Origin: a virus
Length of the DNA stretch: 33,927 nucleotides
Direction: 5' to 3' (one strand)
IMG/VR virus record: IMGVR_UViG_3300020442_001779
Coordinates: 1-33,927 of that record
Notes under the pieces: model-generated
Told to the model about the DNA's origin: nothing
Databases searched by the model: none
What the model saw: only the letters and a program-made list of their open reading frames with translations
Position numbers and translations under genes: made by a program
Shown here: piece after piece, positions 14,203 to 21,080 of the stretch
Layout of the letters: every line of letters starts with the position of its first letter
Position numbering within the stretch: the first letter of the stretch is position 1

Positions 14203-14792
14203 AAGACATTTATTGGATGTAGAGGTTTGTCGTTTCTATCTAGTATATTATACATCATATATTTAAATTTGACTTCTGCAGTCACATATCGAATATCTTC
14301 AGGAGTAGAATCAAATTGAATAGTTGTTAATGAGTATGGAAATAAACCTTTGAATTTTACTTTAAAATTATTTACCTCTGTATTTGTAAGAACATAAAGT
14401 GTTCCATCAGAGTAAATATTCATCTCACTCCTAAACACGTCTGGATAATATTTTTTAATGTCTTTTTGATTTTGCAAGTTGTAAATCTCACTTAAAGATT
14501 CTGGAAATCCAAGACCTCTCATCCAGTTCTGAACTTCCATAAAATTCTCAAGATTCTCATCTACCATAAATCGAAGAGTTAAATCTTCAAATTGCATCAT
14601 ATCTCCAGGAACTGGAATCTTCCTGAGATAGTTTGGTTGTTCTGTCGTTCCTAACTCTATTCCTGGAATGTTTGCAGAATTAGCAAAAAATGCAACCTTG
14701 GGTGCTCTATTGAGTACAAACTTGTATCCAAGAGGTGACAAAAAATTCCTATTTTGTATCTGTCTTTTAAACAGATTATTAGTTTCTGCCAT
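14199..14792 (-). CDS. Putative tail-tube-fold virion protein
   Basis: A 197-residue protein starting MAETNNLFKRQIQNRNFLSP. Features: NRAPKVAFFANSANIPGIEL near the N-terminus, PVPGDMMQFEDLTLRFMVDE in the middle, and a C-terminal KGLFPYSLTTIQFDSTPEDI plus VTAEVKFKYMMY. The same plan (SxxIPG, then F..l.v.f.vDe, then lFP..i..i.fds..d....V.f.Y) occurs in gp19 of this window and in related tube and baseplate-initiator proteins, so a gp19/gp54-like fold is likely. I recall this gene between gp23 and uvsY in cyanomyoviruses as a virion protein without a settled name. It has its own late-type promoter after the gp23 terminator. Confidence 0.72.
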   Translation of the reverse strand: MAETNNLFKRQIQNRNFLSPLGYKFVLNRAPKVAFFANSANIPGIELGTTEQPNYLRKIPVPGDMMQFEDLTLRFMVDENLENFMEVQNWMRGLGFPESLSEIYNLQNQKDIKKYYPDVFRSEMNIYSDGTLYVLTNTEVNNFKVKFKGLFPYSLTTIQFDSTPEDIRYVTAEVKFKYMMYNILDRNDKPLHPINVL

Positions 14793-14808
14793 GTTTATGT
14801 TTTAAAAT

Positions 14809-14816
14809 TATTTATC
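14809..14816 (-). promoter_or_regulatory. Putative late promoter (GATAAATA) after the gp23 terminator
   Basis: GATAAATA on the minus strand, 16 bases before the start of the tail-tube-like gene and 10 bases after the gp23 terminator T-run. The arrangement terminator then promoter separates capsid mRNA from the following unit. Confidence 0.55.
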
Positions 14817-14826
14817 TAATAACCAT

Positions 14827-14851
14827 AAAAAAAGGGATCCCGAAGGATCCC
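14827..14851 (-). terminator. Rho-independent terminator after major capsid gene
   Basis: On the minus strand, GGGATCC, tetraloop TTCG, GGATCCC, then seven T. A perfect 7-base GC-rich stem with an extra-stable UUCG loop and U-tract, starting 21 bases after the gp23 stop. It resembles the gp23 terminator of T4 in position. Confidence 0.93.
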
Positions 14852-14872
14852 CAAGAAATATGTGAACTGTGA

Positions 14873-16276
14873 TCACATGAGGTTCTGAACTTTGACTCTT
14901 CTGTAGTAACGGTTTGCGTTAACAGTAAGTGCGCCGAGACCAGCGGTTGTGCCTTCAGCGAAGGGGTTAGCAACAAGACCGTAACGAGTCTTAAAGCCAA
15001 TCTTGGGCTGGAAGGTGTTCTCTCCAACGGCACGAACCATCTGGAGGGGAACATAGGGGCAGTAGAAGAGACCTGCGTCATAGGGGGAAGAACCCTTATA
15101 ACCAACAACGTAGTACTGGTTAGCAGCAACGTTTGCAGCATAAGGATCGATGTAGACGCGGAACTTGCCGAGGAGTACACCAGCAAAGGTGTTACCAGTG
15201 TCATCTACATTGAGGTTTGCATTTAGTGCAGGGGTGTAATCAAGTACACCAGCCATGCTTAGTGCGGAAGCAACGTCTGCGGAGCAGAGAATTACGTTGC
15301 CCTTCCCTCTACGAGTTCTTTGTGCGATTGCGTTAGCATCACGCTCGATTTGGAAGAGTAGTCCCTTGAACTTCTCAACAGACCAGCGACCGTTGGAGTC
15401 AACGTCAAGGTCGAATGCACCAGCGGTAGCAACGTTGGTTGCTGCGCCTTGCTCAGCGGTCTTGTAGATGGTTCTGATGACTTCACGGTTGATCTCTGCA
15501 AGAATCTCAGAGGAGAGAATGTTTGCGAGTTCCGCTTCAGCATTTAGACCATGGATCGCCTTGAGGTCTTGTGCTAGTTCTAAGGAGTACTCAGCCTTGA
15601 GTGCTCTGGACTTTGCTTCGACGAGGACTTTCTCGATGGAGAATGCCATCTCGTTGAAGTGATTACCTGCGCCGTCGCCTAGTGCTTCAGCAGAGGTGGT
15701 CTTCATTCCCTGACCAACGTTATATGCGCTCTGGTCGCCGCTGGTGGGGTTGAGGATGCTGGGGTTGTCGCCGCTTTGTGCGGTAGTACCCATACCAACT
15801 GCAGTACCAGTGAAGTCGGTTAGGGTGCGACCATCATTCTGACCAGACCATGCAGAATCTGCTTCGTCGTAGAATGCTTCGGTTCCGTCGTTAGCACCGT
15901 AACGGGAACGCATTGCGAAGATAAGTCCAGTAGGACCAGACATTGGTTGAACGCCTGCGAGATCATATGCGATCAAGTTAGGCATTGCACGTCTGATTAA
16001 AGAAATCAGAACGGGGTCGAAACCTGCAACAGGGCCACCAGCGTCAGCACCTGCGCTGAAACCTGCAGAACCGTTACCGGTTGCAGTGTTCATGGTGGGA
16101 GAAGCTTCGTTTAGCATTCCGCCTTGGGAGAATGCGTTTTGCTCTCTTAGGAATTTTTCTTGGTTTTCTAGCAGGACAGCAGTTACGGCTTTACGATGGG
16201 AATCTTTGATTTCCTCGCATCCTTCAGCGTTTAGAAGGGGTGCCCACTTTTCCTGCAGATGCTCAGATTGGAACAT
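14873..16276 (-). CDS. 23: Major capsid protein gp23
   Basis: A 467-residue HK97-fold shell protein. Seen: N-terminal MFQSEHLQEKWAPLLNAEGC, the usual opening of marine T4-like gp23, then RSRYGAND, NEMAFSIEKVLVEAKSRALKAEYS, LAQDLKAIHGLNAEAELANI and the YYVVGYKGSSPYDAGLFYCPYVPL to FQPKIGFKTRYGLVANPF end. The prohead protease site is visible as MLNE|A after residue 57, matching the (I/L)xE rule, so the mature chain would start at Ala58. A good ribosome site (AGAGGT) precedes the start. GC content and codon use look richer than in the AT-rich neighbours, consistent with very high expression. It lacks its own late core and is probably read from the gp22 promoter. Confidence 0.97.
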   Translation of the reverse strand: MFQSEHLQEKWAPLLNAEGCEEIKDSHRKAVTAVLLENQEKFLREQNAFSQGGMLNEASPTMNTATGNGSAGFSAGADAGGPVAGFDPVLISLIRRAMPNLIAYDLAGVQPMSGPTGLIFAMRSRYGANDGTEAFYDEADSAWSGQNDGRTLTDFTGTAVGMGTTAQSGDNPSILNPTSGDQSAYNVGQGMKTTSAEALGDGAGNHFNEMAFSIEKVLVEAKSRALKAEYSLELAQDLKAIHGLNAEAELANILSSEILAEINREVIRTIYKTAEQGAATNVATAGAFDLDVDSNGRWSVEKFKGLLFQIERDANAIAQRTRRGKGNVILCSADVASALSMAGVLDYTPALNANLNVDDTGNTFAGVLLGKFRVYIDPYAANVAANQYYVVGYKGSSPYDAGLFYCPYVPLQMVRAVGENTFQPKIGFKTRYGLVANPFAEGTTAGLGALTVNANRYYRRVKVQNLM

Positions 16277-16328
16277 TTGCTTTTACCTCTTTTAAAGATT
16301 TAGTGGTTTGTTTGAATTAATAAGAAAT

Positions 16329-17489
16329 TCACTTTTTGTTGACAACGGATGAAAGAGTTCTCAGATAAGCAGCCATTGAATCTGTATAAGGTTCAGGGGT
16401 TACTTCTGCTCCTTCAGAGAGTGTTTCGGTGGTTGTCTGTGGAGCAACTTTTTTAGCAAAATATGCTTCTTTTAGTGTCTCCAGTTTCTCACGATAAGAT
16501 GTCTCACTTTCAAACTCAACACTTTCGGAAAGTGAAGCGAGCTTTTCCTTCTGAGTAGCAGCGAGGCCTTCAGAGATCTCATCGAAAATTCTATCTGCAA
16601 CCGACTCGGAGAGACGCTTGTTTAGAGAAATGTTCTTATCGATTTGCTCGTTGAGTTTTGTCTCCATTTCATCAAGTTTTTCTACCATGCTCTCAAGCAC
16701 ATCATATTTATCTTCAGGGATTGATACATAATGTTCTTCAAAAAGATTCTTGAGACCAGACATAAAGGAATTATTTAGTTCTTCTTTAAGTCCTGCCTCA
16801 ACGGATAGTCTGTTCTCAGACATCCACTCACTAGATACATACTCAAGATAAGAATCAACACGCTCAGTTAGAGCAGTCTTGATTTCTTCTACTTCTTCTA
16901 CTAGTTTAGTTTCGTACTGAGTTTCAAGTGCTTCTTGAATCTCAGAAACCTTGGAACGGAGCGCAGATTCAAAGATAGTTCTTGCTTTCTCTTGGAATTC
17001 CTCAGAAAGTTCTTCACCTTGTAGAAGAGCATTTACATCTTCTTCTACATTGTACTCTTCTTCGGTTTCCTCTTCTTCAGCAACAACTTCTTCCTCTACA
17101 GTTTCTTCCTCTGCAACTACTTCCTCTTCAGTGGTCTCTTCTTCGGAAACGACTTCCTCTTCGGTAGTTTCTTCCTCAGCGACTACTTCTTCAGATTCGA
17201 CTTCGGTTTCTTCCTTCTTGACTGATGCCATTGCTTCAGCGGGTTTTGCACCCTTCTTAACAACATCAGAAACAGTCTTTAGGGAAGGCTCCTTTAACTT
17301 TGCAGAATCATCATCTACTTTATAGTTATCGGGAGTAGGACCACCGAGATCTTCATAATTTCCTGTTTGACCAGGAGTTACGCTTGCTACTGAGTCCATA
17401 GATTCTCCAGATTTAGCACCAGAATTTACTGCAGTTTGGGATTGCTTAGTGCCTGCTTCCATTTCCTGTAAGTCTTTACCACTAGACAT
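16329..17489 (-). CDS. 22: Prohead core scaffold protein gp22
   Basis: A 386-residue acidic scaffold that fills the prohead and is degraded by gp21. Seen: N-terminal unfolded Ser/Gly/Asp-rich region, four tandem 11-residue Glu/Val repeats (residues 100-143), then a long charged coiled-coil part (LEEVEEIK-type heptads, residues 150-350). It ends TPEPYTDSMAAYLRTLSSVV, a C-terminus typical of T4-like gp22, where it contacts the shell. It is longer than T4 gp22 (269 residues) because of the N-terminal repeats. Several LxE sites suited to gp21 are present. It lies between gp21 and gp23 as in T4 and has a perfect late promoter upstream and a GGAG ribosome site. Confidence 0.9.
   Translation of the reverse strand: MSSGKDLQEMEAGTKQSQTAVNSGAKSGESMDSVASVTPGQTGNYEDLGGPTPDNYKVDDDSAKLKEPSLKTVSDVVKKGAKPAEAMASVKKEETEVESEEVVAEEETTEEEVVSEEETTEEEVVAEEETVEEEVVAEEEETEEEYNVEEDVNALLQGEELSEEFQEKARTIFESALRSKVSEIQEALETQYETKLVEEVEEIKTALTERVDSYLEYVSSEWMSENRLSVEAGLKEELNNSFMSGLKNLFEEHYVSIPEDKYDVLESMVEKLDEMETKLNEQIDKNISLNKRLSESVADRIFDEISEGLAATQKEKLASLSESVEFESETSYREKLETLKEAYFAKKVAPQTTTETLSEGAEVTPEPYTDSMAAYLRTLSSVVNKK
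17061..17192 (-). repeat. Four 33-base tandem repeats coding EEVVAEEETTE in gp22
   Basis: Residues 100-143 of gp22 are four units of 11 residues: EEVVAEEETTE, EEVVSEEETTE, EEVVAEEETVE, EEVVAEEEETE. The DNA units differ at some third positions, so the repeat is not a recent exact duplication. Unit number probably varies among relatives. Confidence 0.85.
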
Positions 17490-17528
17490 TTGAACGCTCC
17501 GTTTACCTTAGGTTAATTTAACTATATT

Positions 17529-17536
17529 TATTTATA
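17529..17536 (-). promoter_or_regulatory. Late promoter TATAAATA before gp22
   Basis: A perfect TATAAATA on the minus strand, in the gap between gp21 and gp22, 39 bases before the gp22 start. It probably drives gp22 and gp23 up to the UUCG terminator. Confidence 0.75.
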
Positions 17537-17546
17537 ATTTAATAAA

Positions 17547-18197
17547 TTACAGTGAATTTAAAAAGTCATTGAATAAATTTAACTTATGTTCTTCAAGTTG
17601 TTTTTGTTGAACAAGAGTATTTATTTGTCTTTTTACACCCTCTGCATATCTTTCTCTGAGAATTCCACCATCCCAGATCCACTCTTTTCCTTCCATAATT
17701 CCCTGAACAAAAGCATCAGGTGCAGATGGATCAGCGACGATATCTGCTGCAGTTGCAAGCATGAAATCTTCACCGACTTCTTTATATCCGTTCTTAGTTT
17801 CTCTTAGTGAACCAATTCCTCTAGAAGAAACTCCAAGAGTTACACCATCTTTTAATAGTGATTCTGCAATCTTACCCATAGGAGTTGACAGAATCTGTGC
17901 TTTTCCTATAAAATTATTACCATCTCTATAGAGTTCAGTAATCTTATGAGAAACTCTATCTAAATTTACAGTTGGTCCATCAGGATGACCTAACTCTCCA
18001 AGAGCACGACCCTTTGCAACATAATCTTTGCTGTATCTTTCAACCTCCCTTTCCATAATACCCATTGGGTACATACGTCCATTTCGGTTTACTTTTTCTG
18101 CTTGTAGAAAAGGGCCTTTGATGTAAAGACTTTTCTTACCGTTTTTACTTTCGGTAAGAACCTCTACCTTTTCAATCTCTTCTCTGATTAGTTTCAT
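17547..18197 (-). CDS. 21: Prohead core protein protease gp21
   Basis: A 216-residue serine protease that matures the prohead by cutting after (I/L)xE. Seen: KSLYIKGPFLQAEKVNRNGRMYP (substrate-binding N-terminus), the catalytic His in LGELGHPDGP (about residue 71) and the catalytic Ser in GVTLGVSSRGIGSL (about 126). A conserved DFMLATAADIVADPSAPDAF strand/loop follows. Length matches T4 gp21 (212). The C-terminal tail is helical. It precedes gp22 and gp23, as in T4. Its activity is relevant to the LTE sites in the 756-residue protein. Confidence 0.96.
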   Translation of the reverse strand: MKLIREEIEKVEVLTESKNGKKSLYIKGPFLQAEKVNRNGRMYPMGIMEREVERYSKDYVAKGRALGELGHPDGPTVNLDRVSHKITELYRDGNNFIGKAQILSTPMGKIAESLLKDGVTLGVSSRGIGSLRETKNGYKEVGEDFMLATAADIVADPSAPDAFVQGIMEGKEWIWDGGILRERYAEGVKRQINTLVQQKQLEEHKLNLFNDFLNSL

Positions 18198-18203
18198 GGG
18201 TTT

Positions 18204-18473
18204 TTATGCACTTATTGGATTGTTATTTTCATCATGTCTTTGGTATGTACCAACACTCACTGGATTATTATTCTCATCATGTCTCTGATAAGTAGACGGA
18301 GTTCTTGTTCCAGTTCCAGCAGGACTGTTATAAGTACGCGCTACATAATCAGCATTAAAATCTTCATACGTTACTGTACTCCATCCTTCAGTTCCTGAAA
18401 ACTGATTGACAGTATTTTTTCCAGGTTGAGATGGTACAGGGTTGTTATTTTCGTCGTGACGAATATAAGCCAT
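18204..18473 (-). CDS. Repeat protein with three RHDENNNP(V/I) motifs
   Basis: An 89-residue protein. The motif Y-(I/Q)-R-H-D-E-N-N-N-P-(V/I) occurs at residues 3-13, 62-72 and 77-87. The middle (residues 20-60) is Gly/Thr/Ser/Asn-rich with STVTYEDFNADYVARTYNSP. No catalytic motif is seen. The three copies use different codons (CGT CAC GAC GAA against AGA CAT GAT GAG and GAA), so the peptide has been kept by selection. A perfect late promoter precedes it. It sits where T4 has gp68, between the gp67-like gene and gp21, so a prohead core or virion role is plausible, but sequence similarity to gp68 is not evident. I do not recognise the family. Confidence 0.78.
   Translation of the reverse strand: MAYIRHDENNNPVPSQPGKNTVNQFSGTEGWSTVTYEDFNADYVARTYNSPAGTGTRTPSTYQRHDENNNPVSVGTYQRHDENNNPISA
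18213..18467 (-). repeat. Three copies of an 11-residue RHDENNNP motif
   Basis: Copies lie at 18435-18467, 18258-18290 and 18213-18245. The second and third are 45 bases apart, start to start. They are identical in protein except for I/Q at position 2 and V/I at position 11, but diverged at synonymous sites. Confidence 0.85.
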
Positions 18474-18496
18474 TATGAATATAGTAAAATATAAAT

Positions 18497-18504
18497 TATT
18501 TATA
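18497..18504 (-). promoter_or_regulatory. Late promoter TATAAATA before the RHDENNNP repeat gene
   Basis: A perfect TATAAATA on the minus strand in the 38-base gap between the gp67-like gene and the repeat protein, 23 bases before its start. It probably also serves gp21. Confidence 0.72.
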
Positions 18505-18511
18505 ATTTTAC

Positions 18512-18691
18512 TTAACTATCCTCTTCCTCTTCTTCTACTTCTACTTCTAGTGATTTAAATGCAGAATCATAAGTTTCAGGACGAATCGCTTCAACCTTTC
18601 CTACACTTTTTGTGTAGAGCATGTCCTTTATTTTGTCACTGATCTCAGAAGGAGATCCTTCTGACGCAATCAAATCCATTAATTCTTCCAT
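18512..18691 (-). CDS. 67: Small acidic prohead core protein, gp67-like
   Basis: A 59-residue protein starting MEELMDLIASEGSPSEISDK and ending in a strongly acidic tail (SLEVEVEEEEEDS). Small size, N-terminal MEELMDLI-type helix, acidic tail and position directly after portal gp20 and before gp21 all fit the T4 prohead core protein gp67 (80 residues). A perfect late promoter is placed just before it. The name rests on position and composition more than on residue identity. Confidence 0.75.
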   Translation of the reverse strand: MEELMDLIASEGSPSEISDKIKDMLYTKSVGKVEAIRPETYDSAFKSLEVEVEEEEEDS

Positions 18692-18713
18692 AAAAAATAA
18701 AAATAATTTCTTT

Positions 18714-18721
18714 TATTTATA
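18714..18721 (-). promoter_or_regulatory. Late promoter TATAAATA before the gp67-like gene
   Basis: A perfect TATAAATA on the minus strand, overlapping the gp20 stop codon, 22 bases before the gp67-like start. Confidence 0.72.
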
Positions 18722-20369
18722 CCTCTGTCGCTTCTCCGTCCTGATCTTCAATATCAGTAGGAACTTTACCAGAATCTCCTTCAATGTTACTGGCAATAGA
18801 TGGTTCCATTGGTTGTCCAGTTTCTGGATCAATAGGAGCATTAGGATCAGTTATAATTCCCATTTCAATTTCTTTTGCAATCTTCTCATCCTCTTCAATA
18901 ATCTCTTGATCAGTTTGACGAAGAATCTTAGATCTTACATAGTTCTGAGAATAATACTTTCCAATGTAAGGTTCTGCAGTTGCAGCAAGATTTAGTCTCT
19001 CAGTTAGAAGTTCTGCTTCCTTAAGTTCTGAGAAGTGATTATCATATAAGAAATCATATTGAATATGCTCTGAGATACTATTCCAATCCTCAATAGCAAT
19101 AATATTTTTTAGAATTAACTGAGTCTTTAAGAGGTCGTTGAATAGATTTGAAAATCTCTTTCTTAAACGACCTACAAACTTAGTAAACTTAAGTTCATCT
19201 CTTAGGATTTCAGAAGATCTGCCCAGGTTAAACCCACCTTCTCCATCCATTCTTGAGGGTGGAACATTAAGGGATCTATACAGTTTTTTCTTAAAGTATT
19301 CAATATCAGTAATCTCTCCAAGGTTTTGGCCTCCTGGCAGAGTTGAGATTTCTGTTCCCCTTCCGCCTTCTCTGCGAGGCAACCAAAAATCTTCAAGCAT
19401 TGACATGAATTTTTTGTCATCCCTAATTTCTCCAGTATTTGAATCATAAACAGTTTTGTTACGATAGCGCATCATAACATCACGTAGATATTGTTCTGCT
19501 TTGACTTTAGGTAGATTACCAACATCAATGTAGAAAATTCTACGTTCAGGTGCTCTTGATAATCGATAGATTACCAAAGAGTCTTCAATCATACGAAGTT
19601 GATTCAGGGACTTAATTGCTTTATTTAAGTATGAAAGTACAATATTTTTATTTCTATCTACGAGTCCAGAGTTGCAGTATGCTATAGAATCTCTGGACAT
19701 TTTTATTCCACCAGCAGATGCACTATTACCACCTAATGGAGTTGTAAAAGACTTTGGATTATATAAGAAATATTCTTGAATTTCTAACTCTTTTACTACT
19801 TGATCTTTATTATTGTTATTTGCGTTTAAAATATTACTGTTCTTATCTTTATCTTTGACCTGTTGACGTACATACCTCATTTTTAGAGGATCTATGTATC
19901 TTAGTTCTTGTATACCTTCTTGAGGTTTTTTGAAATCAATTAGTTTATGATAATAAATTCTACCATCAACATACCAATTTCTATAAATCTCATGACACTT
20001 TTTATCAAAGTCTAATAAACTTAAAATAGTTTTAAATTCTGAACGAATTTTATCTTTGATATTATCTCCAATTTCTAAGTTTGATAGTTCTATCTGTACA
20101 GGACTATCATTACTATCTGAAACAATAGCTTCGTTTACAATATCTTCAATTGCACTGTCAACTTCAGGATGAAGTGACATCTCTCTATATCTCTTAATTA
20201 GATCATACTCAGTTCTATATACACCTTCAATATCCACATATGAACCAAAAAATCCACTAGTTAAATAGTGGTCAACCCCGTCCTCATTATTCTGAGGAAC
20301 GGGGGAAACTACATCTTTGGATTTTTTGTTATCATCATCCTCAATCGAGAATCCAAATAATCTTGCCAT
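18717..20369 (-). CDS. 20: Portal vertex protein gp20
   Basis: A 550-residue dodecameric portal at the head-tail vertex, through which gp17 pumps DNA. Seen: HPEVDSAIEDIVNEAIVSDS near residue 67, YWYVDGRIYYHKLIDF-type wing segment (NWYVDGRIYYHKLIDFKKPQ), LRYIDPLKMRYVRQ, SRAPERRIFYIDVGNLPK and LEDFWLPRREGGRGTEISTL, which are the conserved blocks of cyanophage gp20. The clip/stem region RSLNVPPSRMDGE follows. The C-terminal 50 residues are acidic and Pro-rich. Length is close to T4 gp20 (524). It follows gp19 in the T4 order. Confidence 0.96.
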   Translation of the reverse strand: MARLFGFSIEDDDNKKSKDVVSPVPQNNEDGVDHYLTSGFFGSYVDIEGVYRTEYDLIKRYREMSLHPEVDSAIEDIVNEAIVSDSNDSPVQIELSNLEIGDNIKDKIRSEFKTILSLLDFDKKCHEIYRNWYVDGRIYYHKLIDFKKPQEGIQELRYIDPLKMRYVRQQVKDKDKNSNILNANNNNKDQVVKELEIQEYFLYNPKSFTTPLGGNSASAGGIKMSRDSIAYCNSGLVDRNKNIVLSYLNKAIKSLNQLRMIEDSLVIYRLSRAPERRIFYIDVGNLPKVKAEQYLRDVMMRYRNKTVYDSNTGEIRDDKKFMSMLEDFWLPRREGGRGTEISTLPGGQNLGEITDIEYFKKKLYRSLNVPPSRMDGEGGFNLGRSSEILRDELKFTKFVGRLRKRFSNLFNDLLKTQLILKNIIAIEDWNSISEHIQYDFLYDNHFSELKEAELLTERLNLAATAEPYIGKYYSQNYVRSKILRQTDQEIIEEDEKIAKEIEMGIITDPNAPIDPETGQPMEPSIASNIEGDSGKVPTDIEDQDGEATEV

Positions 20370-20396
20370 GAATGAATTGAACTAGTTTGATAATAC

Positions 20397-20404
20397 TATT
20401 TATT
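20397..20404 (-). promoter_or_regulatory. Putative late promoter (AATAAATA) before gp20
   Basis: AATAAATA on the minus strand, overlapping the gp19 stop, 27 bases before the gp20 start. It matches the late core at 7 of 8 bases. Confidence 0.5.
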
Positions 20405-21041
20405 ATCGAACGATAGTCTGAGTTTGATCCTGGTAATCGTTGCTTGCTCCTGCTTGCCAGTATTGGACTTGGAACTCAACTGTATACTCTTCAATGGTAT
20501 CAGTGCTATCGTAAGATAGATCAATCTGAGAAACATTAGTTGGGAAAATGTCAAAGAACTTGTAAGTTCTTAGTGGTTTTACACCACCCTCAGTACCATT
20601 TACACCATTATTAGTTTGAGAGAATTTTCCTTTACCAGCACCTCTACCCATTTGGTAGACAAATGCATTGGTCATATAAGAACTGGGATTAGTTGCACCA
20701 GAAGCATTATCTAGTTTACTAATTCCATTCATCCACTGCTCCATTGCAGTTCTGATGGTAAAGTCCTCATCATTAATAATGGTAACAGTCCAAGTATCAA
20801 AGGTTCTATCTCCAGCAACCTTCAAAACTCTTCCTCTGAAAGGAACATCAATTGGAGCAACATTTGATGCAGGTAGAGCAGCCGCTTTACATAAGAAGTT
20901 GAAGTTAGTTTGGTTTGTATTATTCCAAGTAGCTTCTGCAGCTACTGGCAAAGAAGGGATTGTGACTTCAAATAAATTAGGTCTTGCGCCTCCACCCTGA
21001 AGGGCAGATTTGAAGTCTGAGATCGTTCTATGGATTGCCAT
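20403..21041 (-). CDS. 19: Tail tube protein gp19
   Basis: A 212-residue subunit of the inner tail tube. Seen: MAIHRTISDFKSALQGGGAR then PNLFEVTIPSLP, the typical N-terminus; LCKAAALPASNVAPIDVPFRGR with FDTWTVTIINDEDF; and the C-terminal FFDIFPTNVSQIDLSYDSTDT followed by EEYTVEFQVQYW. These are the standard tube-fold strands. T4 gp19 is 163 residues; cyanophage forms are longer, as here. A strong ribosome site (GGAGG) lies before the start. It has no late core of its own and is probably co-transcribed with gp18. Confidence 0.95.
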   Translation of the reverse strand: MAIHRTISDFKSALQGGGARPNLFEVTIPSLPVAAEATWNNTNQTNFNFLCKAAALPASNVAPIDVPFRGRVLKVAGDRTFDTWTVTIINDEDFTIRTAMEQWMNGISKLDNASGATNPSSYMTNAFVYQMGRGAGKGKFSQTNNGVNGTEGGVKPLRTYKFFDIFPTNVSQIDLSYDSTDTIEEYTVEFQVQYWQAGASNDYQDQTQTIVR

Positions 21042-21080
21042 TGTTAATTTCCTCCGTTTGGTTTATTGATTGGCAGTATA

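Noticed and set aside
14812-15204. Minus-strand open frame of 130 codons overlapping the gp23 end
   Set aside because: Different frame inside gp23, runs through the terminator hairpin, and has Ser/Leu/Thr-rich random composition.
16951-17325. Plus-strand open frame of 124 codons rich in Ser
   Set aside because: It is the mirror of the Glu-rich gp22 repeats (GAA/GAG read backwards gives TTC/CTC and Ser codons) and has no ribosome site or promoter.
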